Source of the DNA: DAIOGN01 sp036745245
Lineage (GTDB): Bacteria > Zixibacteria > MSB-5A5 > JAUVRN01
DNA: 5,909 nucleotides
Reading direction: 5' to 3'
Assembly (NCBI GenBank): GCA_036745245.1
Contig: DAIOGN010000164.1
Coordinates: forward strand, 1 to 5,909
Part shown: piece by piece, positions 1 to 5,909 of the stretch
Layout of the letters: each line of letters starts with the position of its first letter
Numbering within the stretch: position 1 is the first letter of the stretch
Notes under the pieces: generated by a model
What the model was told of the DNA's origin: nothing
Databases searched by the model: none
What the model saw: only the letters and a program-made list of their open reading frames with translations
Translations under genes and position numbers: made by a program

Positions 1-68
1 CTGCCGCCTGAACCGCTGCCTGAACTGCCGCCTGAACCGCTGCCTGAACTGCCGCCTGAACCGCTGCC
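1..68. repeat. 24-bp in-frame tandem repeat coding for Gly/Ser octapeptides
   Basis: Two identical 24-base copies (1-24 and 25-48) are followed by a third copy matching over its first 20 bases (49-68). The array continues beyond the left edge. Each unit is made of two similar 12-base halves (CTGCCGCCTGAA and CCGCTGCCTGAA on the plus strand), suggesting an older 12-base unit that diverged and then duplicated. It is read on the minus strand as GSGSGGSS in the tail of the zinc-ribbon protein. Identical codons between copies point to recent expansion by slippage or unequal recombination. The length is a multiple of three, so copy-number changes keep the frame. Confidence 0.9.
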
Positions 69-332
69 GGTCTTGGGCGTAGGCGTACTTCCCTTGGAGT
101 CGGACGACTCGCTCTTGGGTGCTTCTTTCTTGGCGTCCTTCTTGTAGCCTTCACTGCGGTTGTCGGTGATGTAGAATCCGTCGCCTTTGAACAAGAGCCC
201 GGCGCCACCGGAGATCACGCGCTGTGGTTTGCCGCCGCACTTGGGGCACTTGGACAGCGGCTCATCGGTCATCGTCTGATACTCTTCGAACTCGTGACTG
301 CACTTCGTACAGCGATACTCATACGTTGGCAT
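1..332 (-). CDS. FmdB-family zinc-ribbon protein with Gly/Ser repeat tail (3' end outside window)
   Basis: 110 residues are visible from ATG 332; no stop is reached before the left edge. The N-terminus MPTYEYRCTKCSHEFEEYQ is characteristic of the FmdB/CxxC_CxxC_SSSS family. Cys8, Cys11, Cys29 and Cys32 form two CxxC knuckles expected to bind one zinc. GGAGLLFKGDGFYITDNRS (42-60) is the usual second block. A Lys-rich charged linker (about 64-80) leads to a low-complexity tail of GSGSGGSS units from residue 89. The family was named after a putative regulator of formamidase expression, but most members have no demonstrated function, so the family name should not be read as a role. It begins 19 bases after aspC and is probably co-transcribed. 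The tail is presumably disordered; its full length is unknown. Confidence 0.9.
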   Translation of the reverse strand, partial: MPTYEYRCTKCSHEFEEYQTMTDEPLSKCPKCGGKPQRVISGGAGLLFKGDGFYITDNRSEGYKKDAKKEAPKSESSDSKGSTPTPKTGSGSGGSSGSGSGGSSGSGSGG

Positions 333-342
333 TCTAACGATA

Positions 343-348
343 CCCCTT
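343..348 (-). promoter_or_regulatory. Ribosome binding site of the zinc-ribbon gene
   Basis: AAGGGG on the minus strand lies 10 bases before ATG 332, between the aspC TAA and the start codon. It is purine-rich and acceptably placed, supporting this start along with the conserved MPTYEYRC N-terminus. Confidence 0.6.
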
Positions 349-351
349 CTT

Positions 352-1578
352 TTAGCGCAGAGCCGCCAGGCCCGCGCGGAACCGCTCTCCAGCCCGACGT
401 AACGTGTCGGCGTCGGCGGCAAACGACACACGCACGAACCCCGGCGCGCCGAATCCTTCGCCCGGCACCAGGGCGACATGGTGACTCTCCAGAAGGTACG
501 TACACAGAACTTCGGAGGTTTCCACCGGCAAGCCCGTGGGCAGATTGCGCCCCAGATACGCCTGCACGTCGATGAAGAAGTAGAAGGCCCCGTCGGGCAG
601 TGTGACTACGATGTCGGGGATGGCCTTGAGCACTTCGTATACCGCATCTCGGCGAGCCTTGAATGCATCGCGCATGCGCCGGATCTCAAAGGGGTCGCAG
701 GCCAGGGCGGCCAGGGCCGCATACTGCGAAATGCTGGTGGCGTTGGACGTGGTCTGTTCGAGCACGCGGATGATTCCAGCCACCAACGGCGCGGCGGCGG
801 CCACATACCCCAGGCGCCAGCCCGTCATGGCGTAGGACTTTGAGAAGCCGTCGTTGATCACCGTGCCGTCTTTGCCGCGCGGGTCGCAGGCGGCAATGGA
901 AACGAACGGGGAGTCGTTGAAGCGCAATTCCGAATAGATTTCGTCGGCGAGAATCCACACGTCGTGTTCGGCCGCCCAGAGCGCCAGTTCTTCGATCTCG
1001 GTGCGCCTGTAGTCGGCGCCCGTGGGATTGCTGGGCGAATTGAAGATGAGACCCCGCGTGCGCGTGGTGCGTGACCGTTCGAGATCGGTGGCCGTAACTT
1101 TGAACCCCTGCGCGGGCCCCGCCCACACACTGCGCGGAACGCCGCCCAGCATTTCAACCATGGCCGGATAGCTCACCCAGTAGGGCGCCGGGACCAGCAC
1201 CTCATCGCCCGGTTCGATGAGAGCGGCGAGGCTGGTGTAGACGGCGTACTTCGTGCCGGGCGTAATGGCGATATTCTCCGCGCCGTAAGTCATACCGGTG
1301 CGTGCCGAAATCACTTTTGCCACACCCTCGCGCAACTCGGGCAGGCCCGCGGCTGGCGTGTAGTGCGTGTGTCCCGCGTCGATGGCCTTCTTGGCCGCTT
1401 CGCGGATGGACGCGGGTGTGTCGAAGTCGGGTTCGCCGGCACAGAGATTGATGACGTCGATGCCCTTCCGTCGCATGGCCATGGCCAAGGCCGACAGCGC
1501 CACGGTGGGCGAGCTTTCGACACGCATGAGCCAGCCGGAGGGGTGGATCACGCCGGGTGCAGTGGATGTGGTTGCCAT
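352..1578 (-). CDS. aspC: PLP-dependent class I aminotransferase, aspartate aminotransferase type
   Basis: This fold-type I enzyme of 408 residues probably exchanges amino groups between aspartate or glutamate and 2-oxo acids. Visible signatures are INLCAGEPDFDTP (43-55), HYTPAAGLPELRE (72-84), PAPYWVSYP (130-138), SPSNPTG (181-187), ADEIY (211-215) and FSKSYAMTGWRLGY (245-258). From these, the PLP-binding residues should be Lys247 (Schiff base), Asn184, Asp212, Tyr215 and Arg255. Arg383 in FVRVSFA should hold the substrate alpha-carboxylate. Lys110 appears to align with Lys109 of the Thermus enzyme, which contacts the distal carboxylate, favouring acidic substrates. Exact specificity cannot be read from sequence; aromatic or prephenate aminotransferase activity is possible given the neighbours. 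The ATG is 19 bases after prfB with no well-placed ribosome binding site. Met18 is an alternative start close to where many homologues begin. It ends in TAA. Confidence 0.92.
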   Translation of the reverse strand: MATTSTAPGVIHPSGWLMRVESSPTVALSALAMAMRRKGIDVINLCAGEPDFDTPASIREAAKKAIDAGHTHYTPAAGLPELREGVAKVISARTGMTYGAENIAITPGTKYAVYTSLAALIEPGDEVLVPAPYWVSYPAMVEMLGGVPRSVWAGPAQGFKVTATDLERSRTTRTRGLIFNSPSNPTGADYRRTEIEELALWAAEHDVWILADEIYSELRFNDSPFVSIAACDPRGKDGTVINDGFSKSYAMTGWRLGYVAAAAPLVAGIIRVLEQTTSNATSISQYAALAALACDPFEIRRMRDAFKARRDAVYEVLKAIPDIVVTLPDGAFYFFIDVQAYLGRNLPTGLPVETSEVLCTYLLESHHVALVPGEGFGAPGFVRVSFAADADTLRRAGERFRAGLAALR

Positions 1579-1597
1579 AGGGATCGCGGGACGTGCG

Positions 1598-2702
1598 CTA
1601 GTCGCCTTTCTCCTGGCCCACCAGTTCGGCGTGGATGAACTCGTCGATGTCGCCGTCCATGACGCTCTGAACTTTGGGCGTTTCGAAGCCGGTGCGATGG
1701 TCTTTTACCATTGTATAGGGATGGAACACGTAACTGCGGATCTGGCTGCCCCACTCGATTTTCTTTTTGCCGGCCTCGAGTACGGACCGCTTGGCCGCCT
1801 CTTCATCGCGCTTGAGCTGGTAGAGCCGCGCGCGCAGAACGCGCATGGCCGAGGCGCGGTTCTTGTGCTGTGAGCGCTCCGACTGGCACTGTACCACGAT
1901 GCCGGAGGGCTCGTGCGTGATGCGCACTGCAGACGAGGTCTTGTTCACGTGCTGGCCGCCCGCTCCGGAGGCGCGGAAGGTGTCGACGCGCAGGTCGTTT
2001 TCGTTGATCTCGATTTCCACGTCGTCGGCGACCTCGGGGTACACGAACACCGACGCAAACGACGTGTGCCGGCGCTTGGCTGAGTCGTACGGAGAAATGC
2101 GCACCAGACGATGCACACCCGATTCGCACTTGAGGAAGCCGTAGGCATACTCGCCCGTGATCTCCACGGCGGCCGACTTGACGCCGGCTTCTTCGCCCGA
2201 CTGGTAGTCGATCACGTCGTAGGCAAAGCCCTTGCGTTCAATCCAGCGGAGGTACATGCGCCACAGCATCTCGGCCCAGTCCTGGGACTCGGTGCCACCG
2301 GCCCCGGGATGCACGGTGAGAATGGCTGAGAGCTGGTCGTCGGGCTCGGCCAGGAGCGTGGTGAGTTCGAACCGTTCGAGGTGGTCGACCAGCTTTTCGT
2401 AGGCCGTGGACGCCTCTTTGAAGGCGGCCGCGTCGTCGGCCTCTTCGGCCAGTTCGTAGAGCGCTTGAACGTCTTCGAGTTCGGACCGCACGGCTTCGAA
2501 GCGAACGATCCAGGACTTCTGGAGGGCGATTTCCTTGAGCAGAGTCTGTGCCTGCTCGCGCTGGTCCCAGAATCCGGGTTTGCCGGACTCGGCCTCGAGT
2601 CGGGCTATGGTGTCGCGTCGCGCTTCGAGGTCAAAGGTACCTCCGAAGCTTCTCGAGGCGCTCCTGTTGGGCTTCCAGATCGGGTCGAGCGTCTACGGTC
2701 AC
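1598..2702 (-). CDS. prfB: Peptide chain release factor 2, expressed by programmed +1 frameshift
   Basis: RF2 ends translation at UAA and UGA by triggering peptidyl-tRNA hydrolysis. The gene is in two frames: 23 codons from GTG 2702 run into TGA at 2633-2631, and skipping T2633 gives 344 more residues, 367 in all (E. coli RF2 has 365). Across the junction LEKLRRYL continues into DLEARRDTIARLEAES, as in the E. coli protein. The helical N-terminal domain (about 1-115) includes GFWDQREQAQ and LEDVQALYELAEEADD. The catalytic SGAGGQHVNKT has GGQ at 248-250. The stop-codon-reading tripeptide is Ser-Pro-Tyr (203-205) instead of the classical Ser-Pro-Phe. GTG 2702 is the only ATG, GTG or TTG in frame after the upstream TAG, and AGGA lies 7 bases before it. 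Starting at GTG 2491, which a single-frame reading would do, loses 70 residues. The gene ends in TAG. Confidence 0.95.
2630..2645 (-). promoter_or_regulatory. prfB programmed +1 ribosomal frameshift signal
   Basis: The minus strand reads CGGAGGTACCTTTGAC. It contains an internal Shine-Dalgarno-like CGGAGG (2645-2640), a three-base spacer TAC, the slippery codon CTT (2636-2634), an in-frame TGA stop (2633-2631) and the following C. Order and spacing match the E. coli prfB signal, AGGGGG-TAT-CTT-TGA-C. Known mechanism: when RF2 is scarce the ribosome pauses at UGA, the tRNA-Leu slips from CUU to UUU, and reading resumes at GAC in the +1 frame. When RF2 is plentiful, translation stops after 23 residues. 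RF2 thus controls its own synthesis. Homology resumes exactly at GAC, which argues strongly against a sequencing error. Confidence 0.96.
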
Positions 2703-2709
2703 GGGATGT

Positions 2710-2713
2710 TCCT
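2710..2713 (-). promoter_or_regulatory. Ribosome binding site of prfB, supporting the GTG start
   Basis: AGGA on the minus strand (in the context ACAGGAACATCCC) lies 7 bases before GTG 2702. The preceding in-frame TAG leaves no earlier start, and no other ATG, GTG or TTG occurs before the TGA of the frameshift site. It sits in the 64-base aroF-prfB gap, the longest in the window. Confidence 0.65.
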
Positions 2714-2766
2714 GTGTGGGATGAACTTCAAACTAGAGCCTTTCAGAGGACGATGCAATACCAGAA

Positions 2767-3780
2767 TTACATGCTGCGATCGACCGCCCGGGCGATGTCC
2801 CGGGCCGTGCGCATGAGCTTGTCAAACTGGTCCATGAACAAGGACTGCATGCCGTCGGAGAGCGCTTTCTCGGGCTCGTTGTGCACTTCCACGATCAGCC
2901 CGTCGGCCCCCACGGCCACCGCGGCGCGGGAGAGCGCATCCACTTTGTCGCGCTTGCCGGTGCCATGGGACGGATCGGCGATGATGGGGAGATGGCTCAT
3001 GCGGTGCACATAGGGAATGGCCGACAGATCGAGCGTGTTGCGCGTGTGATCGGCAAACGTACGCACGCCGCGCTCGCAGAGCACCACCTGGGCGTTGCCT
3101 TCGGAGAGAATGTATTCGGCTGCCATGAGCAGTTCGGTGAGGGTGGCCGACAGGCCGCGCTTAAGCAGCACAGGCTTGGGCGAACGGCCGACGCGTTTGA
3201 GCAGGCTGAAATTCTGCATGTTGCGAGCGCCGATCTGGATCATGTCGGCGTACTGCTCCACCAGGTCGACGTTGGCCGGATCGACGGCTTCTGTCACTAC
3301 GGGGAGTCCGATCTTCTCGCGCATGCGTGCCAGAATCTCGAGGCCGGCTTCTCCCATCCCCTGAAAGTCGTACGGGGACGTGCGTGGCTTGAACGCGCCG
3401 CCGCGGAACAGGGTGGCGCCGCCCTTTTTCACGCGTTCGGCCACGGTCATTACCTGGAGTTCCGATTCCACGGAGCAGGGTCCGGCGATCACCGGAATGA
3501 AACTGCCTCCGAAGGTGACCTCGCCCACACGAACCTTGGAATTCTCGGGCTGGACCTCGCGGCTGACCAGCTTGAACGGCTGCGTGACATGAATGATTTC
3601 GAGCACGCCCGGCAAGGCGGCGATCTGTGCGTCTCTCACCATCTGCTTGTTGCCGGTGATGCCGATGGCGGTGCGCTGCGCGCCGGGCATGGCGTGCGCC
3701 TTCAGCCCCATCTGTTCTATGACGCGCACGACGTCCTGGACCTGCTGAGTGGTGGCCGTGCGTTCCATTACGACTAACAT
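2767..3780 (-). CDS. aroF: 3-deoxy-7-phosphoheptulonate (DAHP) synthase, type I-beta with N-terminal regulatory domain
   Basis: The enzyme condenses phosphoenolpyruvate with erythrose 4-phosphate, the first step of the shikimate pathway to chorismate and the aromatic amino acids. Residues 1 to about 70 (MLVVMERTATTQQVQDVV onward) resemble the ferredoxin-like regulatory domain of Thermotoga-type enzymes, which mediates Tyr/Phe inhibition; that regulation is inferred here. The barrel follows with IAGPCSVES (98-106), FRGGAFKPRTSPYDFQG (125-141), IQIGARNMQNF (181-191), LLKRG (205-209), CERGVRTF (235-242) and ADPSHGTGKRD (268-278). The expected metal ligands are all present: Cys102, His272, Glu298 and Asp309. 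Length (337) matches stand-alone I-beta enzymes, and there is no fused chorismate mutase. ATG 3780 is preferred because MLVVM is the typical family start and an AAGGA ribosome binding site precedes it. Confidence 0.96.
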   Translation of the reverse strand: MLVVMERTATTQQVQDVVRVIEQMGLKAHAMPGAQRTAIGITGNKQMVRDAQIAALPGVLEIIHVTQPFKLVSREVQPENSKVRVGEVTFGGSFIPVIAGPCSVESELQVMTVAERVKKGGATLFRGGAFKPRTSPYDFQGMGEAGLEILARMREKIGLPVVTEAVDPANVDLVEQYADMIQIGARNMQNFSLLKRVGRSPKPVLLKRGLSATLTELLMAAEYILSEGNAQVVLCERGVRTFADHTRNTLDLSAIPYVHRMSHLPIIADPSHGTGKRDKVDALSRAAVAVGADGLIVEVHNEPEKALSDGMQSLFMDQFDKLMRTARDIARAVDRSM

Positions 3781-3790
3781 GTTCGTCTCG

Positions 3791-3795
3791 TCCTT
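3791..3795 (-). promoter_or_regulatory. Ribosome binding site of aroF
   Basis: On the minus strand AAGGA follows directly after the argS TAA and lies 10 bases before the ATG at 3780. It favours this ATG over the in-frame ATG four codons later, which would cut the first beta strand of the regulatory domain. Confidence 0.7.
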
Positions 3796-5541
3796 TTACA
3801 TCCGCTCGGGAGCCTTCATCCCGAGAAGGTTTAACCCATTCCGGAGCACCTGGCGGGTTGCAGACACCAGCGCCACGCGGGCATCCGTCAACTCGGCGTC
3901 GTCCGTCAGCACCCGCAGGTTCGCTTCTTTTGAGCCCTTCTGCAGGTACGTGTTCATGGCCGACGCCAGGTCCACCAGGTAGCTGCAGAGATACGATGGT
4001 TCACGATGCTGCGCCACCAGTTCCACCTGACGCGGAAACCGCTCGAGTGTTTGCAGCACCAGGCGTTCGCCCGAGTCGGTGAGCCGTTCGTACGCGGGTG
4101 TGCCCGTCACGGGCTTCCCGTATTTGCGCAGTATGCTGCTGAGGCGCGCATGAGCGTACTGCACGTACGGGCCGGAGCCGAAGTCGAAGCTGAGCACTTC
4201 GTCCCAGTCGAAGTTCACGTCTTTGATGCGGCGCGTGGCCAGGTCGGCGAAGATCACGGCGCCGATGCCCACCGCGTCCGCTGTGGCTTCGCGATCGGGA
4301 AGGTCGGGGCTTTTTTCGGTAATGACTGCGGCGGCCAGCTCGACCGACTTTCCCAGCACTTCATCCAGGAGGATGATGTTGCCCTCGCGCGTCTTCAAGT
4401 GCTGGTCCTTGAACTTCACCCAGCCGAAGGGAATGTGTTCACAGTCGTCGGCCCAGGGGAGATCCAGGCGCCGGAGCACGGTGAAGAGCTGACGGAAGTG
4501 CAACTCCTGAGCCGCGCCCACGACGTACAGGAGCTTGTGAAACTCGTAGGTGTCGTGGCGGTAGAACGCGGCTGCCAGATCGCGCGTGGCGTACAGTGTG
4601 GCCTCGTCCTTCTTACGCAGGAGGAGGGGCGGCAGGTCTTCAGCCGTCAGATCCACCACCAGAGCCTCTTCGCTCGTAGAGGAGAGATTTGCTGCCGCGA
4701 GACGATCGAGCACCGCCTGCATCTTGTCTTCGTAGAAGGACTCGCCCGCCTGCGAGTCGAAGGTCACACCCAGGCGGTCGTAGATGCGCTGGAATTCGGC
4801 CATGGAAGCCGAGCGAAACAGCTCCCACAGCCGACGCGCTTCCGGTTCGCCCGATTCGAGGTCCCGGAACGCGCGGCGCGCTTCATCTTCAAGGGCCGGA
4901 TCGGCCTCCTGGTGGAAGCGTACATAGATCTCCTGAAGATGCGAAACCGCGTGGCGCTTGAGCGCTTCGTCCTGCCCCCACTTGCGATAAGCGACCAGGA
5001 GCTTTCCGAACTGCGTTCCCCAGTCGCCCAGATGGTTGATGCCCGTGGTGGAATAGCCAAGGAAGCGGAACACGCGAATGAGCGCCGCACCCAGGAGCGT
5101 GCCGCGCAGATGTCCCACATGAAAGAGCTTGGCGATGTTGGGCGACGAGAAGTCGATGCAGATGGTGCGGCCCTCGCCCGTGTCGCTTGCGCCGTAGCGA
5201 TCGCCTGCATCCGCGACGGAGTCGAGCACGAAGGCGGCGAAGCGATCGCCCTTCACTCTGAAGTTGAGATAGCCGCCATCGGATCGCACCGATTCGAGGT
5301 GTTCGGAATTCGCCAGAGCGGCTTCCACCTGATGTGCGAGTTCGGCTGCGATCTTCGGCGGGGCCGAACGCCGCGATTTCGCCAAAGGAAAACACGGCAA
5401 CGCGTAGTCGCCGAAGGACGGATCGGCCGGGCTCTCGAGCGCGGCCACCGTCTCTGCGGGCGTCCATTCGGGAACCAGTGGCGCGAGGAGTCGGGCGATT
5501 TCGGCGGTGAAGGGATTGCCTGCCAGCGTGGACGAAACCAT
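3796..5541 (-). CDS. argS: Arginyl-tRNA synthetase
   Basis: This class I synthetase of 581 residues, normal length for the family, charges tRNA-Arg with arginine using ATP. In order, I see an N-terminal Add-1-like domain (about 1-97, with FGDYALPCFPLAK); the Rossmann catalytic core with SSPNIAKLFHVGHLRGT at 132-148, whose HVGH (141-144) is the HIGH motif; and NHLGDWGTQFG at 169-179. LKTREGN at 382-388 stands where other class I enzymes have KMSKS. The DALR anticodon-binding domain begins near YVQYAHARLSSILRK (459-473) and ends in MKAPERM, a typical ArgRS C-terminus. The degenerate KMSKS is usual for ArgRS. ATG 5541 gives an N-terminus of expected length, but the 12-base gap after trpA shows no Shine-Dalgarno sequence, so translation may be coupled to trpA. 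It ends in TAA, 15 bases before the DAHP synthase gene. Confidence 0.97.
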   Translation of the reverse strand: MVSSTLAGNPFTAEIARLLAPLVPEWTPAETVAALESPADPSFGDYALPCFPLAKSRRSAPPKIAAELAHQVEAALANSEHLESVRSDGGYLNFRVKGDRFAAFVLDSVADAGDRYGASDTGEGRTICIDFSSPNIAKLFHVGHLRGTLLGAALIRVFRFLGYSTTGINHLGDWGTQFGKLLVAYRKWGQDEALKRHAVSHLQEIYVRFHQEADPALEDEARRAFRDLESGEPEARRLWELFRSASMAEFQRIYDRLGVTFDSQAGESFYEDKMQAVLDRLAAANLSSTSEEALVVDLTAEDLPPLLLRKKDEATLYATRDLAAAFYRHDTYEFHKLLYVVGAAQELHFRQLFTVLRRLDLPWADDCEHIPFGWVKFKDQHLKTREGNIILLDEVLGKSVELAAAVITEKSPDLPDREATADAVGIGAVIFADLATRRIKDVNFDWDEVLSFDFGSGPYVQYAHARLSSILRKYGKPVTGTPAYERLTDSGERLVLQTLERFPRQVELVAQHREPSYLCSYLVDLASAMNTYLQKGSKEANLRVLTDDAELTDARVALVSATRQVLRNGLNLLGMKAPERM

Positions 5542-5553
5542 AGAGGGAGTGAC

Positions 5554-5909
5554 TTACACGCCTGCGGCGGCGCGCACAAGGGGTTTGAGGGCAGCGCGTA
5601 CGCTTTGCCTGAGCTTCCGGCCGCGGCCGCCGTGTTCGAGCACCGGCACCAGCGCGCTGCCCACCACCAGCCCGTCGGCATACGGTGCCAAATCGCGCAC
5701 GTGTTTCGGTGTGGACAGGCCGAAGCCCACCACGATGGGTTTGCTCACCACGCGGCGAACTTTTCGCAGGTAGTTCTGCACGTCGCCACTCAGCTGTGTG
5801 CGCGCGCCCGTGACTCCGGTCACCGACACGCAGTAACTGAGGTCGGTGCACAGCCTGGACACGTAGCGCATGCGCGCCGGGGTGCTGGTGGGGGCGATGA
5901 GGTAGATCA
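5554..5909 (-). CDS. trpA: Tryptophan synthase alpha subunit, C-terminal part (5' end outside window)
   Basis: This is the last 117 residues of the TrpA TIM barrel; the start codon and the catalytic Glu and Asp lie beyond the right edge. TrpA cleaves indole-3-glycerol phosphate to indole and glyceraldehyde 3-phosphate in the cytoplasm and passes indole to TrpB. Visible family signatures are IYLIAPTSTP at the edge, the active-site loop segment VSVTGVTGAR, the phosphate-binding GFGLSTP, and the helix-start DGLVVGSALV. The last two match the GFGIS and GSAIV motifs of well-studied TrpA proteins. The frame reads without a break to TAA at 5554. argS begins 12 bases later, suggesting co-transcription. 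trpB would be expected just upstream, outside the window. Family assignment is firm from motif order; only the N-terminus is unknown. Confidence 0.95.
   Translation of the reverse strand, partial: IYLIAPTSTPARMRYVSRLCTDLSYCVSVTGVTGARTQLSGDVQNYLRKVRRVVSKPIVVGFGLSTPKHVRDLAPYADGLVVGSALVPVLEHGGRGRKLRQSVRAALKPLVRAAAGV

Noticed and set aside
1..68. The left-edge repeat as a CRISPR array
   Set aside because: The units are directly adjacent, 24 bases long, without spacers, and lie in frame inside a coding sequence.
1525..1527. Met18 as the true start of the aminotransferase
   Set aside because: It lies near where many homologues begin, but no ribosome binding site is visible before it. The ATG at 1578 fits the tight operon spacing better. 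The choice is not certain.
1367..1873. Plus-strand open frame of 168 codons spanning the aspC-prfB junction
   Set aside because: It lies opposite two well-supported genes, has no recognisable family motif and no convincing ribosome binding site; I treat it as a shadow frame.
2631..2633. The prfB TGA as a disabling frameshift mutation (pseudogene)
   Set aside because: The stop sits exactly in the conserved recoding motif, and RF2 homology resumes in the +1 frame at the next base. All functional motifs downstream are intact.
2703..2766. Possible promoter, attenuator or terminator in the 64-base aroF-prfB gap
   Set aside because: A TTGAAG is present on the minus strand but has no matching -10 box at a suitable distance. 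I see no GC-rich hairpin followed by a T run. Only the prfB ribosome binding site is supportable.
2881..3777. Long plus-strand open frame of 298 codons opposite the DAHP synthase gene
   Set aside because: It is antisense to a gene with complete catalytic motifs, and its translation is rich in His, Gly, Arg and Ala without recognisable domains. It is the usual by-product of codon bias in GC-rich DNA.
4381..4400. Loss of the KMSKS motif in ArgRS as a sign of an inactive enzyme
   Set aside because: Most ArgRS proteins lack a canonical KMSKS; the KTREG form seen here is normal for the family, and the HVGH motif is intact.
4889..5851. Minus-strand open frame of 320 codons overlapping trpA and argS
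   Set aside because: It is an alternative frame of two real genes and its translation is Arg-rich and lacks any motif. The trpA and argS frames explain the region fully.

Overview
The window looks like a compact six-gene operon from a GC-rich bacterium (GC about 60% or more, judged by eye). All genes lie on the minus strand, so transcription runs from the right edge to the left. Gaps between genes are only 12 to 64 bases, and I see no terminator or clear internal promoter. Several protein sequences made me think of Gemmatimonadota, but that is an impression, not a database result; other GC-rich phyla remain possible.

Layout in transcription order: the C-terminal part of trpA (tryptophan synthase alpha, entering at the right edge); argS (arginyl-tRNA synthetase, 581 aa); an aroF-type type I-beta DAHP synthase (337 aa); prfB (release factor 2); a class I aspartate-type aminotransferase (408 aa); and an FmdB-family zinc-ribbon protein. 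The last gene has a Gly/Ser tandem-repeat tail that runs off the left edge.

The most notable element is in prfB. The gene is split by an in-frame TGA at its 24th codon. It carries the textbook autoregulatory +1 frameshift signal: a Shine-Dalgarno-like CGGAGG, three bases, then CTT TGA C. Rejoining the frames gives a 367-residue RF2. A gene call based on one open frame starts 70 residues too late. The gene starts at GTG 2702, the only ATG, GTG or TTG in that frame after the preceding stop.

The genes mix aromatic amino-acid synthesis (DAHP synthase opens the shikimate pathway; TrpA acts in the last step to tryptophan), nitrogen transfer (aminotransferase) and translation (ArgRS, RF2). The aminotransferase begins 19 bases after the prfB stop without a well-placed ribosome binding site. 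Its expression may therefore depend on ribosomes that have completed the prfB frameshift. I did not find a wholly new system; the interest lies in the recoding signal, its possible effect on downstream genes, a Phe-to-Tyr change in the RF2 stop-codon-reading tripeptide, and the repeat tail.
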